Origin: Sphingobium sp. B2D3C
GTDB lineage: Bacteria > Pseudomonadota > Alphaproteobacteria > Sphingomonadales > Sphingomonadaceae
Length of the DNA: 64,000 nucleotides
NCBI RefSeq assembly: GCF_025961835.1
Contig: NZ_JAOQOK010000001.1
Span: 1,674,001 to 1,738,000 of the forward strand
Reading direction: 5' to 3'
Notes under the pieces: model-generated
The model's input: the letters and a program-made list of their open reading frames with translations, nothing else
Told to the model about the DNA's origin: nothing
Database searches by the model: none
Made by a program: the position numbers and the translations under genes
Shown here: positions 1 through 7,773 of the stretch, piece by piece
How positions within the stretch are numbered: the first letter of the stretch is position 1
Layout of the letters: each line of letters begins with the position of its first letter

Positions 1-663
1 AACCGCGCAATTCTGTTGGAACAGCACGTCGCCACGCCGTGAGGAAGCGCTGGCCTTCTCCTGCCCGCTGATCACGCGGACATGGCTCACTACATCCTGA
101 ACCTGCGTGCCGGTGAGAATGCCGTCCTTGCCGAAGGCGGGCATCAGGCTGATGCGGGTCTTCGCCTCGTCCGGATTCCGCACGCCATGGGTGATCGTAT
201 ATTCGATCGATTGCAGGTCGCCACCCCACAGCCAGTCGTCATCCACCAGATTCGGATAGCCCTTGGCGCCTGCAGCGCCCGAGCCATGGCACTGCACGCA
301 ATGCACCTTGAACGCGGCTGCCCCCCCCTGCATCGCCGCTTCCATCAGCTTTGGCTGGGCGACCAGCTTCTCGATGGGCGTGGCAGCGATGGCCGAGAGG
401 ATCGGCGTGCGGCGCGCGGTCTCGGCGTCCATCACCTGCTGGAGCTGCCCACGGCTGGACCAGCCGAACAGCCCCTTGCTGGCTTCATGCGCGAAGGGAA
501 TAGCGGGATAAACCACCACATAGCCGATCGCGAACACGATCGTTGCGTAGAAAGTCCAGACCCACCAGCGCGGCATGGGGGTGTCGAGTTCCTCGATCCC
601 GTCCCATTCATGGCCGACGGTCTGGGTGCCGGTCGGCGCGTCGATGCGTTTCTTCTCAGCCAT
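1..663 (-). CDS. ccoP: cbb3-type cytochrome c oxidase subunit III (CcoP), 3' end cut by window
   Basis: This is the first 221 residues of the diheme c-type subunit of the high-affinity cbb3 terminal oxidase in the inner membrane; it passes electrons from the bc1 complex or soluble cytochrome c to CcoO and CcoN. It starts [14 protein letters not shown], has one membrane segment at about residues 33-52 and a first heme-c site CVQCH at residues 122-126. The second heme site expected in CcoP lies beyond the window. The ATG overlaps the end of ccoQ by 8 bases, consistent with translational coupling in a ccoNOQP operon. The identity rests on heme motif, operon position and N-terminal architecture. 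Confidence 0.95.
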   Translation of the reverse strand, partial: MAEKKRIDAPTGTQTVGHEWDGIEELDTPMPRWWVWTFYATIVFAIGYVVVYPAIPFAHEASKGLFGWSSRGQLQQVMDAETARRTPILSAIAATPIEKLVAQPKLMEAAMQGGAAAFKVHCVQCHGSGAAGAKGYPNLVDDDWLWGGDLQSIEYTITHGVRNPDEAKTRISLMPAFGKDGILTGTQVQDVVSHVRVISGQEKASASSRRGDVLFQQNCAV

Positions 664-844
664 GGTTGTTCTTCCTGTCATGGGCTGCAGCCTCGCCATC
701 TTCGGCGAAAATCAGGTGCGCGGCGTCCTGGTTGCTCCGGCGCGAGCCGGGACGGAACGCCCATGCGCACAGGCCGAAATAGAGCACCACCATTGCCGAA
801 AGCCCGTAGCTGTCCGCGAAGTGGCGCAGATCATTATAGATCAT
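656..844 (-). CDS. ccoQ: cbb3-type oxidase small subunit CcoQ
   Basis: A 62-residue protein with a single hydrophobic segment (about residues 15-31) followed by a charged tail. CcoQ stabilises the cbb3 complex and is poorly conserved, so the call depends mainly on its place between ccoO and ccoP, its length and its single membrane span. Its ATG overlaps the ccoO stop by four bases, and its stop lies inside the start of ccoP, so the four genes are tightly coupled. Confidence 0.88.
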   Translation of the reverse strand: MIYNDLRHFADSYGLSAMVVLYFGLCAWAFRPGSRRSNQDAAHLIFAEDGEAAAHDRKNNHG

Positions 845-1575
845 CGCTCCACCTCCTGCGGCGCGGCGCTATCCAGATCGACAAGCGTGCCGAGCATCTG
901 GAGATAGGCGACGAGGGCGTCCATCTCGGTCAGCTTGGCCGGATTGCCGTCGAAATCGCGGGCCTGCGCCTTGGGGTAGCGCTTGAGGAGATCGGCAGTG
1001 TCGGCCTCGGGATCGGCCTGCGCCATCAGATCGGCATTCGCCTTCTTGATGTCCTCATCGCTATAGGGCACGCCCACCCGGCGCTGCGCCGTGAGATGGG
1101 CCGTCATGTCGCCTGCCTTCAGCTCACGCTTGGTGAGGAAGGCATAGGTCGGCATGATCGATTCCGGCACGACGCTACGCGGATCGATGAGGTGCTGGAC
1201 GTGCCACTCATCCGAGTAGCGCTTGCCGACGCGCGCCAGGTCCGGCCCAGTCCGCTTGGAGCCCCACTGAAATGGGTGGTCATACATGCTCTCGGCGGCG
1301 AGGCTGTAATGGCCGTAGCGCTCCACCTCGTCGCGGAACGGGCGGATCATCTGCGAGTGGCAGTTGTAGCAGCCCTCCCGCATGTAGATGTTCCGGCCCG
1401 CAAGCTCCAGCGGCGTGTAGGGACGCATCCCCTCCACCTTCTCGATCGTGTTGTCGATCCAGAAGAGCGGTGCGATCTCCACGATGCCGCCCACGGTAAC
1501 CGCGGCGAAGGCAGCGACGGCAAGGAGCGTGACGTTCCGCTCCAGCTTCTTGTGCTTCTGTGCAAAGCTCGACAT
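841..1575 (-). CDS. ccoO: cbb3-type cytochrome c oxidase subunit II (CcoO)
   Basis: This 244-residue monoheme c subunit relays electrons to CcoN. It has an N-terminal membrane anchor at about residues 15-35 and the heme site CYNCH at residues 69-73, followed by SQMIRP, a typical FixO/CcoO context. The length is normal for the family. It lies 12 bases downstream of ccoN and overlaps ccoQ by four bases. No anomalies were seen. Confidence 0.97.
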   Translation of the reverse strand: MSSFAQKHKKLERNVTLLAVAAFAAVTVGGIVEIAPLFWIDNTIEKVEGMRPYTPLELAGRNIYMREGCYNCHSQMIRPFRDEVERYGHYSLAAESMYDHPFQWGSKRTGPDLARVGKRYSDEWHVQHLIDPRSVVPESIMPTYAFLTKRELKAGDMTAHLTAQRRVGVPYSDEDIKKANADLMAQADPEADTADLLKRYPKAQARDFDGNPAKLTEMDALVAYLQMLGTLVDLDSAAPQEVER

Positions 1576-1587
1576 GGTTTTCCGTCC

Positions 1588-3255
1588 TTATTCCGCGGGA
1601 ACCGCAGCAGGTTTGTGAGTGATCGGCCGGTCCTTCGCGGCGTCATAGGCAGCGTCGCTCATCGGCGCTTCGACGCGCTGGTGGCCGAGGATGGTGCGCC
1701 ACACATTGATGGTCATGCACACCGCGCCCGAGAGGTAGAGCAGTCCGCCAAAGGCGCGCAGTACGTACATCGGGAACATCGCACGGACGGTGTCCGAGAA
1801 GGCGTAGACGAGGTAACCGTCCGCGCCATATTCCCGCCACATCAGGCCCTGCATGATGCCGGCGACCCACATCGCCGAGGCGTAGAAGACGATGCCGACG
1901 GTCGCGAGCCAGAAGTGCCAGTTGACCATGCGCAGCGAGTAGAGCCGGTTGCGGCCCCACAGACGCGGGGTGAGATAGTAGATCGCCGCGAAGGTGATCA
2001 TGCCGTTCCAGCCGAGCGCGCCCGAGTGAACGTGGCCGATGGTCCAGTCCGTATAGTGCGAGAGGCTGTTCACGCTCTTGATCGAGAGCATCGGCCCTTC
2101 GAAGGTGCTCATGCCGTAGAAGGCGAGCGCCATCACCATCATGCGGATGATCGGATCGGTGCGCACCTTGTCCCATGCCCCGTTCAGCGTCATCAGGCCG
2201 TTGATCATGCCGCCCCAGCTCGGCATCCACAGCATGACCGAGAAGACCATGCCCAGCGTCTGCGCCCAGTCGGGCAGCGCGGTGTAGTGGAGGTGGTGTG
2301 GGCCGGCCCAGATGTAGAGGAAGATCAGCGACCAGAAGTGGATGATCGACAGGCGATAGCTGTAGATCGGCCGCTCGGCCTGCTTGGGCACGAAATAATA
2401 CATCATCGCCAGGAAGCCGGCGGTGAGGAAGAAGCCTACCGCGTTATGGCCATACCACCACTGGGTCAGCGCATCCTGCACGCCAGCAAAGGCGCTATAG
2501 CTTTTGGAGCCAAGCAGGCTGACCGGCATCGACAGGTTGTTGACGATGTGGAGCATCGCGATGGTAAGGATGAAGCTCAGGTAAAACCAGTTGGCCACAT
2601 AGATATGCGGCTCGCTGCGCTTGACGATCGTCCCGACGAACACCGCGAGATAGGCGACCCAGACGATGGTGAGCCACAGGTCGACATACCATTCGGGCTC
2701 GGCATATTCGCGCGCCTCGGTGATGCCGAGGAGATAGCCGGTCGCGGCGAGCACGATGAAGAGCTGGTAGCCCCAGAAGACGAAGCGCGCGAGCGAGGGG
2801 AAAGCAAGCCGGGCGCGGCAGGTGCGCTGCACGACATAGAAGCTCGTCGCGATCAGGGCATTGCCACCGAAGGCAAAGATCACTGCCGAGGTGTGCAGCG
2901 GCCGCAAGCGCCCGAAGCTGGTATATTCCAGCCCCAGGTTGAGCGCGGGGAAGGCAAGCTGCAAGGCAATGTAGAGCCCGGCGAGAAAACCGGCCATGCC
3001 CCAGAACACCGTGGCGATAACGCCCCAGCGTACCGGATCGTCATCATACTGCCCCTGATCGGGCATGCGCAGAATGCCGCGCGCCATGCCGCCCCAATCG
3101 GCGGAGCGAAGCGTCCCCATCATGGCGAGCAGCGCCGCAAGCGACGCAATGACCATGTGGATGGCAAATCCGGAATCCACGGCGAGCGCGGAGGCGAGCA
3201 TCGCGAGAATGGCGAGCAGGAGCCAGCCTCCCGCCTTCATTGTTAGACCGGTCAT
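1588..3255 (-). CDS. ccoN: cbb3-type cytochrome c oxidase catalytic subunit I (CcoN)
   Basis: This 555-residue, multi-span heme-copper oxidase subunit reduces O2 at the heme b3-CuB centre under low oxygen. Visible landmarks are the heme b ligand region [12 protein letters not shown] (His121), the YGHNAVGFF segment, the CuB pair GPHHLHYT, and [11 protein letters not shown] near the C-terminal heme ligands. The chosen ATG has AAGGGG a few bases upstream; an internal ATG five codons later is an alternative start. It is the first gene of ccoNOQP, and an FNR-type box lies 68 bases upstream, which fits induction at low oxygen. Confidence 0.98.
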   Translation of the reverse strand: MTGLTMKAGGWLLLAILAMLASALAVDSGFAIHMVIASLAALLAMMGTLRSADWGGMARGILRMPDQGQYDDDPVRWGVIATVFWGMAGFLAGLYIALQLAFPALNLGLEYTSFGRLRPLHTSAVIFAFGGNALIATSFYVVQRTCRARLAFPSLARFVFWGYQLFIVLAATGYLLGITEAREYAEPEWYVDLWLTIVWVAYLAVFVGTIVKRSEPHIYVANWFYLSFILTIAMLHIVNNLSMPVSLLGSKSYSAFAGVQDALTQWWYGHNAVGFFLTAGFLAMMYYFVPKQAERPIYSYRLSIIHFWSLIFLYIWAGPHHLHYTALPDWAQTLGMVFSVMLWMPSWGGMINGLMTLNGAWDKVRTDPIIRMMVMALAFYGMSTFEGPMLSIKSVNSLSHYTDWTIGHVHSGALGWNGMITFAAIYYLTPRLWGRNRLYSLRMVNWHFWLATVGIVFYASAMWVAGIMQGLMWREYGADGYLVYAFSDTVRAMFPMYVLRAFGGLLYLSGAVCMTINVWRTILGHQRVEAPMSDAAYDAAKDRPITHKPAAVPAE

Positions 3256-3323
3256 AGAAACCCCTTGAGCAGCACAGTCCTCGGACTGTGCTGTCGCTGT
3301 GGATCAGCGGGGGCTCGGCATCA

Positions 3324-3337
3324 TTGACATGGGTCAA
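3324..3337 (-). promoter_or_regulatory. FNR/FixK-type box upstream of ccoN
   Basis: The site reads TTGAC-ATGG-GTCAA, a perfect 5-bp dyad matching the FNR-family consensus TTGAT-N4-ATCAA, with the C/G variant common in alphaproteobacteria. Its centre is about 75 bases from the ccoN start, so a class II promoter (site near -41.5) would leave a leader of about 34 bases. It sits in the gap between ccoN and the fnr-type gene. Confidence 0.8.
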
Positions 3338-3401
3338 CGGGAAGAGTGCGGTGAGCGGGTGGCCGGCGCGCCACGATGCGCGCCGACGAGGAGCGCGGTG
3401 C

Positions 3402-4100
3402 TCAGCCGTTGCCGGCTTCGGCCTCCATGGAGTCATGATCGAGTATGACGACAGTCCGCCGATCCGGCAGATCAATGATCCCGGCCTGGCGCAGCCGGGT
3501 GAGCTGGCGACTCACGGTCTCGATGGTGAGGCCCAGCAGATCGGCCATCTGCTGCCGGGTGAGCGGCAGTTCGAAGCGCTCGACAAGATCGCTGCCGCTA
3601 CAGCTCGCGTCGGCAAGCCGTTGCGCCATTTCGAGCAGGAAGGTCGCGACACGCTCTCCGGCGCTCTTGCGCCCGAGCAGCAGCATCCAGTGACGCGCGC
3701 GATCCAATTCGGTGAGGGTCCGTTGGAGCAGCTTGTGCTCCAGCTCCGGATGCGTGCGGGCGAAATCGTCGAAGGACGAGCGCGTAAACAGGCACACCTG
3801 CGCATCGCACAGGGCAGTGACGCTGTGCTGAGTCGTGCTGCCAAACGGACGCCCGATGAAATCGGACGGATAGACAACGCCGACGATCTGTTCGCGGCCG
3901 TCCGCTGTCGAGGTGGACAGCTTGAGCACCCCGTCGATCACATTGGCGACCAGCAAGCTGTCATCGCCTTCCCACATCAGCGTCTGCCCGCGATGCACGG
4001 GCACGCGACGACCGATCTTGTTGAGTACCTCCAGCTCGGAGGCATCCAAAGATGAGCAGATCGCGCGGTTCCGCACGACACATTGTTGGCAGCTAGTCAC
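3402..4100 (-). CDS. Crp/Fnr-family oxygen-responsive transcriptional regulator (FnrN/FnrL type)
   Basis: A 232-residue regulator with an N-terminal cysteine cluster C4-x2-C7-x7-C15 and a further Cys98, the pattern used by FNR proteins to hold an oxygen-labile [4Fe-4S] cluster. A cyclic-nucleotide-type beta-barrel follows, then a C-terminal helix-turn-helix whose recognition helix reads ETVSRQ, containing the E-x-x-S-R signature that reads TTGA half sites. It is encoded just upstream of ccoNOQP on the same strand, with a matching FNR box between, so it probably activates that operon at low oxygen. An iron-sulfur-free FixK is less likely because of the cysteines. Confidence 0.92.
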   Translation of the reverse strand: MTSCQQCVVRNRAICSSLDASELEVLNKIGRRVPVHRGQTLMWEGDDSLLVANVIDGVLKLSTSTADGREQIVGVVYPSDFIGRPFGSTTQHSVTALCDAQVCLFTRSSFDDFARTHPELEHKLLQRTLTELDRARHWMLLLGRKSAGERVATFLLEMAQRLADASCSGSDLVERFELPLTRQQMADLLGLTIETVSRQLTRLRQAGIIDLPDRRTVVILDHDSMEAEAGNG

Positions 4101-4209
4101 CGCGACTCTTTACAGCAGTCGTCGAGACTTTCCAACGGCCTAAGCAGGCCATCTGTGCCAAAGACATATTGAACGCCCCGGCCCTCACCCTTCGTGGAAG
4201 ACACCGTCG

Positions 4210-4818
4210 TCAGTAGCCGACGGTGAACCGCATGTTCTTGTGCTTGGGCGTCTCGATCTCGTCGATCATCGCGACGGCGAAATCCTCATAGCTGATCGAG
4301 CTTTTGCCATCCGGCGCCGTCAACAGCGTCTCGGTGCCGAGGCGGAAGGTGCCAGTGCGCTCGCCCGGTCCGAACATCATGGCCGGCGACAGGAACGTCC
4401 AGTCAAAGCCCGGTCCTGCCTTCAGCTGGTTGAGGAAATCGCGCGCTGGCGCGGCCTCGACCTTGATGAAGTCCGGGAAACCCGGCGTATCGAGCAGCAC
4501 CACGCCATCCTCGGTCTGCAGGCTCGCCGCGCCGCCGACCACCAGCAGCCAGCACCCGGCCTTGCGCGCCACAGCGAACACATTGTCCGCATCCAGCGAC
4601 TTGAACGGCATGGAGAGAATGACCGCATCATGGCCGGCAATCTTGCTCGCCATGTCGTCGACATCATTGATGTCGGCCTTCACCCACGTCACGCCCTCGC
4701 GCGGCGCTTGGGTGTCTGCGCTGCGCGAAATGCCGGTGACACTGTGCCCGCGACTCACGGCCTCATCGACCAGACGCTGGCCTGCATTGCCAGTGGCACC
4801 CATGATTGCGATCTTCAT
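4210..4818 (-). CDS. NAD(P)-binding NmrA/atypical SDR family protein
   Basis: A 202-residue Rossmann-fold protein beginning MKIAIMGATGNAGQRL, whose GxxGxxG dinucleotide site is at residues 7-13. It lacks a classical SDR Tyr-x3-Lys catalytic pair, which is typical of the atypical (NmrA-like, SDR_a5) group that acts as a reductase, epimerase or redox sensor. The length fits small bacterial members. It stands alone between the fnr gene and the nucleotidyltransferase operon, with 133 bases upstream. Substrate unknown. Confidence 0.88.
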   Translation of the reverse strand: MKIAIMGATGNAGQRLVDEAVSRGHSVTGISRSADTQAPREGVTWVKADINDVDDMASKIAGHDAVILSMPFKSLDADNVFAVARKAGCWLLVVGGAASLQTEDGVVLLDTPGFPDFIKVEAAPARDFLNQLKAGPGFDWTFLSPAMMFGPGERTGTFRLGTETLLTAPDGKSSISYEDFAVAMIDEIETPKHKNMRFTVGY

Positions 4819-4951
4819 GCCTGCATTCCTCTCTTATCGGGCACATCGCGCGCCTAGCCCGCGACACCCAAATTGACTTTGCCTATTCTAAGGGCCTGTT
4901 CTTAGGGTCAAGCCGGACAAAGGCAAGAGACCAGCGCGGGGTTTCCCGACG

Positions 4952-6007
4952 TCAGCGATCAACGGCCAGCTTTTCCGCCATGTTCGGGTCATCCGCAGCA
5001 ATCTCCACAGCATGGGAGGTGCGGAACGGCTGGTTGGAATGCGGCGCAGTCAGCAGCGTCCATTGCGCCAGATCGCAGCCGAGCAGCAGCGGCCGCTCAG
5101 GCAGGCCAGCGGCGGCGAGCTGGCTCTTGGTCAGCGCTTCCAGCTCCTGCGGACGGATGGAGAGATAGAAGATCTTCTGCCCCTCCGCCGCCAGCTTCTG
5201 CACCGTCTCGATCGCCACCGGATTGGGCTTCACTTCCTCGAAACCCGGCTTGAAGAACAGCGACCCCTGCTCGAACAGGAAGCCATCGACGCTGATGAAG
5301 AACACCCGGTGGCCCTGCAGATATTCGCGCCACTCATGGACCGTCCCCCAGTCCTGATACTGCTTGATCCGCTGGATGCGGAACACCGAGCCCTGCATCG
5401 CCAGATAGCCGATAATCTCGGAGAGATAGAGCTCGCCGGCGGACAGGCGCGGCTGGCCCATCAGCTCGTCATAGGCCATCAAAAACTCGCGCGGACTGGA
5501 GAAATAATAGCCGCCGACGCTGAACAGATCGGAGATGACCTGCTTTTCGCGGAAATTGACGATCACATCTTCCTGATCGACCTGAACATAGCTCTTGTTC
5601 TGCGGATTGACCTGGCTGAAGCTGCTGAGCGACGCGACGCAGACGTAGTTGTACGACTGATAGAGGTGCGGCACCTCGAAATAATTGTCGCTGTCCTTCA
5701 CCATGAAGGGTTCGTCGATGCCGCTCTTGAGCAGCGTCTGGGCAACCGTTTCCGACTGGCTGCGCGTCGGCTCGTCCAGAATGACGCAATTGACCTTCTG
5801 CCCAAAGGCGGCGCGCAGACCTTCCTGAGCCTGGAAGCGCTCTTCATGCTCACGCAGGATCGTGAAGATGAAATCATCAACATTGGCGCCGAGCCCCTGC
5901 ACCGCCTTGAAGACCATAGGCAGGCCATCATTGTCGGGCAGCATCCACTTGGGCGCCATGTTGGGGAAGCGGGAGGAGCGGCCGGCGCAGGGTACGATGA
6001 TCTTCAT
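4952..6007 (-). CDS. Sugar-phosphate-type nucleotidyltransferase with C-terminal degenerate HAD domain
   Basis: This 351-residue protein probably activates a phosphorylated sugar or alcohol with an NTP. The N-terminal domain (about 1-230) has the nucleotide-binding CAGRSSRFP loop with Lys20 and a metal-binding KDSDNYF segment at 104-110. From about residue 234 there is a HAD-like domain in which motif I reads FISVDGFL (first Asp replaced by Ser), motif II is FYLSIRP and motif IV is AADDPNM. Losing the nucleophile suggests a non-catalytic or regulatory domain. I chose the ATG at 6007; upstream in-frame codons run into the kinase gene. It is last in a HAD-kinase-nucleotidyltransferase operon, 17 bases after the kinase gene. 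Product unknown. Confidence 0.85.
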   Translation of the reverse strand: MKIIVPCAGRSSRFPNMAPKWMLPDNDGLPMVFKAVQGLGANVDDFIFTILREHEERFQAQEGLRAAFGQKVNCVILDEPTRSQSETVAQTLLKSGIDEPFMVKDSDNYFEVPHLYQSYNYVCVASLSSFSQVNPQNKSYVQVDQEDVIVNFREKQVISDLFSVGGYYFSSPREFLMAYDELMGQPRLSAGELYLSEIIGYLAMQGSVFRIQRIKQYQDWGTVHEWREYLQGHRVFFISVDGFLFEQGSLFFKPGFEEVKPNPVAIETVQKLAAEGQKIFYLSIRPQELEALTKSQLAAAGLPERPLLLGCDLAQWTLLTAPHSNQPFRTSHAVEIAADDPNMAEKLAVDR

Positions 6008-6024
6008 GGGTCTTCTCTCTCGCG

Positions 6025-6939
6025 TCAAAGATTGTCCAGGGCAGCGCGGCCGCATTCGGCCACCCGCCGGGCAACGAAGGCCCGGTCCTCGTTGGTCTTC
6101 GCATAAGGCAGGATGCGCGCGAAGGTGAGGCCGAGCAGGATGTAATGGCGTGCAGGATAGGCCGGGTCCAGCGCGGTCGCGGCGGCATGGAAGCGTTGGC
6201 GCAGCCACCATGTCACGCCCCGTGCCAGCGGCCGGCCGCGATGGGCGTGCCAAAGCCCCTCGCACTCCTGAAACAGCTTGGACCAGTCGATCCAGACATG
6301 GTCGAAGGGCGATGTGATCGTGTCGATCAGCCACAAGGCGCCGCGCCGGTCGACGAGGATGTTCTCGAAGGTCAGATCGCCATGCGCAGCCGTGGGCTTC
6401 TCGTCCGCCACCAGCACATCCATGCGCCGCGCCGCCTCCACCAGAGGGGCGAGCGCTGCCTCGTGCATCGCGCCAGTCTTGTCGGCGATCTGCTGCAGTT
6501 TCTCCACCAGCAGGCTCTTGCGCGGGGCGAGTGGCGGCTGGCTCACCGGCACCGAAACCGCCAGGCGGCTCATCAGCCGCTCCACGCGGTCGGCGAAATC
6601 GGCGACATTATCAAAGGTGCCATTGGAGAGAAAATTAACCGCATCGCGCGACGGGATGAACGCCATGTCGAAATAGAACAGTCCGTCCTGCTCGCCCATG
6701 TCGAGCACCTCGGGCATCCCGGCACAGCCTTCCACAAGCCCGGCCAGCGCCTGCTGCCGCACCGCCTGATCGCGCAACGACCCGTTGGCATCGACAAGAT
6801 TGGCTGCCTTGCGCACGAAGGGCTGCCCGCCATCACGGACCAGCGCCACGGTCGCGCCGGAAAAGCCGGAGAGCGGAATGACCTCGCGGAACATCCGCAA
6901 AGCCGGGTGGCTGTCGAGGGTCAACTCTGGTCCTGTCAT
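6025..6939 (-). CDS. APH/choline-kinase-family phosphotransferase
   Basis: A 304-residue protein-kinase-like small-molecule kinase. The catalytic loop HGDLTFENIL and the metal-binding WLIDTITSPF (Asp in place of the usual DxD context) are typical of the APH/LicA family. Its ATG overlaps the stop of the upstream HAD gene by four bases, and the nucleotidyltransferase follows 17 bases downstream, so it most likely phosphorylates a small metabolite that is then coupled to a nucleotide. Antibiotic resistance is an unlikely role given the operon. Substrate unknown. Confidence 0.85.
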   Translation of the reverse strand: MTGPELTLDSHPALRMFREVIPLSGFSGATVALVRDGGQPFVRKAANLVDANGSLRDQAVRQQALAGLVEGCAGMPEVLDMGEQDGLFYFDMAFIPSRDAVNFLSNGTFDNVADFADRVERLMSRLAVSVPVSQPPLAPRKSLLVEKLQQIADKTGAMHEAALAPLVEAARRMDVLVADEKPTAAHGDLTFENILVDRRGALWLIDTITSPFDHVWIDWSKLFQECEGLWHAHRGRPLARGVTWWLRQRFHAAATALDPAYPARHYILLGLTFARILPYAKTNEDRAFVARRVAECGRAALDNL

Positions 6940-7586
6940 GATTTGCCCGGCCGATGGATGACGCCGGCTTGGGTCACGTCGATGACAGTCATGCCCGCGG
7001 CAAGGCCGGACGCGATCCCGACCGGCGTATCCTCGAACACGAGGCAGCGTGCGGGCGCCACGCCCAGTAACGCCGCGCCGGTGAGATAAGGTTCGGCATG
7101 CGGCTTGCCTTGCGCCACATCATCGCCGCTCACCACGGCGCCGAAATGGGGGCGCCACGCCATCGTTTCCAAGATCGCTTCCACGCCGTCCCGGTTGCCC
7201 GACGACACCAACGCCATGGGGATCGTGCCGGCATGACGCGCCAGCAAGTGTGAGGCGGTCAGGGCCGGCGCCTTCTCCTGCCGCAGCACGGTCTTGAAAT
7301 GCGCCTTCTTCTCGGCATGGAGGGCGGCGATCATCGCATCGTCGATCTCGCCCATGCCCGCCGCTTCCGCAAAAGCCGGGATCGCGATCCGAGCGGGCGG
7401 GCCGACATTTGCAAGATAATCATCCATGGTGAAGCGATAGCCGCGCGCATCGAACACGGCTGCGTAGGCGAGCCCGTGGAGCGGCATGGTATCGACCAGC
7501 GTGCCATCCAGATCGAACAGCAGGGCGTCGTAAGCGGAGAGGTCCACGCCGAGCGGCCATGGCTCCACGGACATGTCCGGCGTCAT
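6936..7586 (-). CDS. HAD-superfamily hydrolase, beta-phosphoglucomutase/phosphatase type
   Basis: This 216-residue protein has the full HAD motif set: LLFDLDGTLVDT (nucleophile and acid/base Asp), VSSGN (motif II), GKPHAEPY (motif III Lys) and VFEDTPVGI (motif IV). The helical cap between motifs I and II is the subclass I type seen in beta-phosphoglucomutases and sugar phosphatases. It is the first gene of the three-gene operon with the APH-type kinase and the nucleotidyltransferase. It diverges from the glycosyltransferase gene with a 187-base, relatively AT-rich gap that should hold both promoters. Confidence 0.9.
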   Translation of the reverse strand: MTPDMSVEPWPLGVDLSAYDALLFDLDGTLVDTMPLHGLAYAAVFDARGYRFTMDDYLANVGPPARIAIPAFAEAAGMGEIDDAMIAALHAEKKAHFKTVLRQEKAPALTASHLLARHAGTIPMALVSSGNRDGVEAILETMAWRPHFGAVVSGDDVAQGKPHAEPYLTGAALLGVAPARCLVFEDTPVGIASGLAAGMTVIDVTQAGVIHRPGKS

Positions 7587-7773
7587 TTCCCGTCCCGCGA
7601 CTTAACTAAAACGACCATCGACCTTCAAATAACCCCCTGCAATCGACGCACATCTATCGCGCTGGCGAGCATTCTCTCAGCTGGCCGTCATGCGAATGTG
7701 GAAATGGGTTGAATTCTTAATCCGAAATCTTGCTAGGTTGAACGCGCGCGCCATTGGCCATCGAGGAAAACCC

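Noticed and set aside
82..3246. A 1054-codon open frame on the plus strand antisense to ccoN, ccoO and ccoP
   Set aside because: The opposite strand encodes clear oxidase subunits with heme motifs. The antisense translation is His/Arg-rich with no domain pattern; it is a high-GC artefact.
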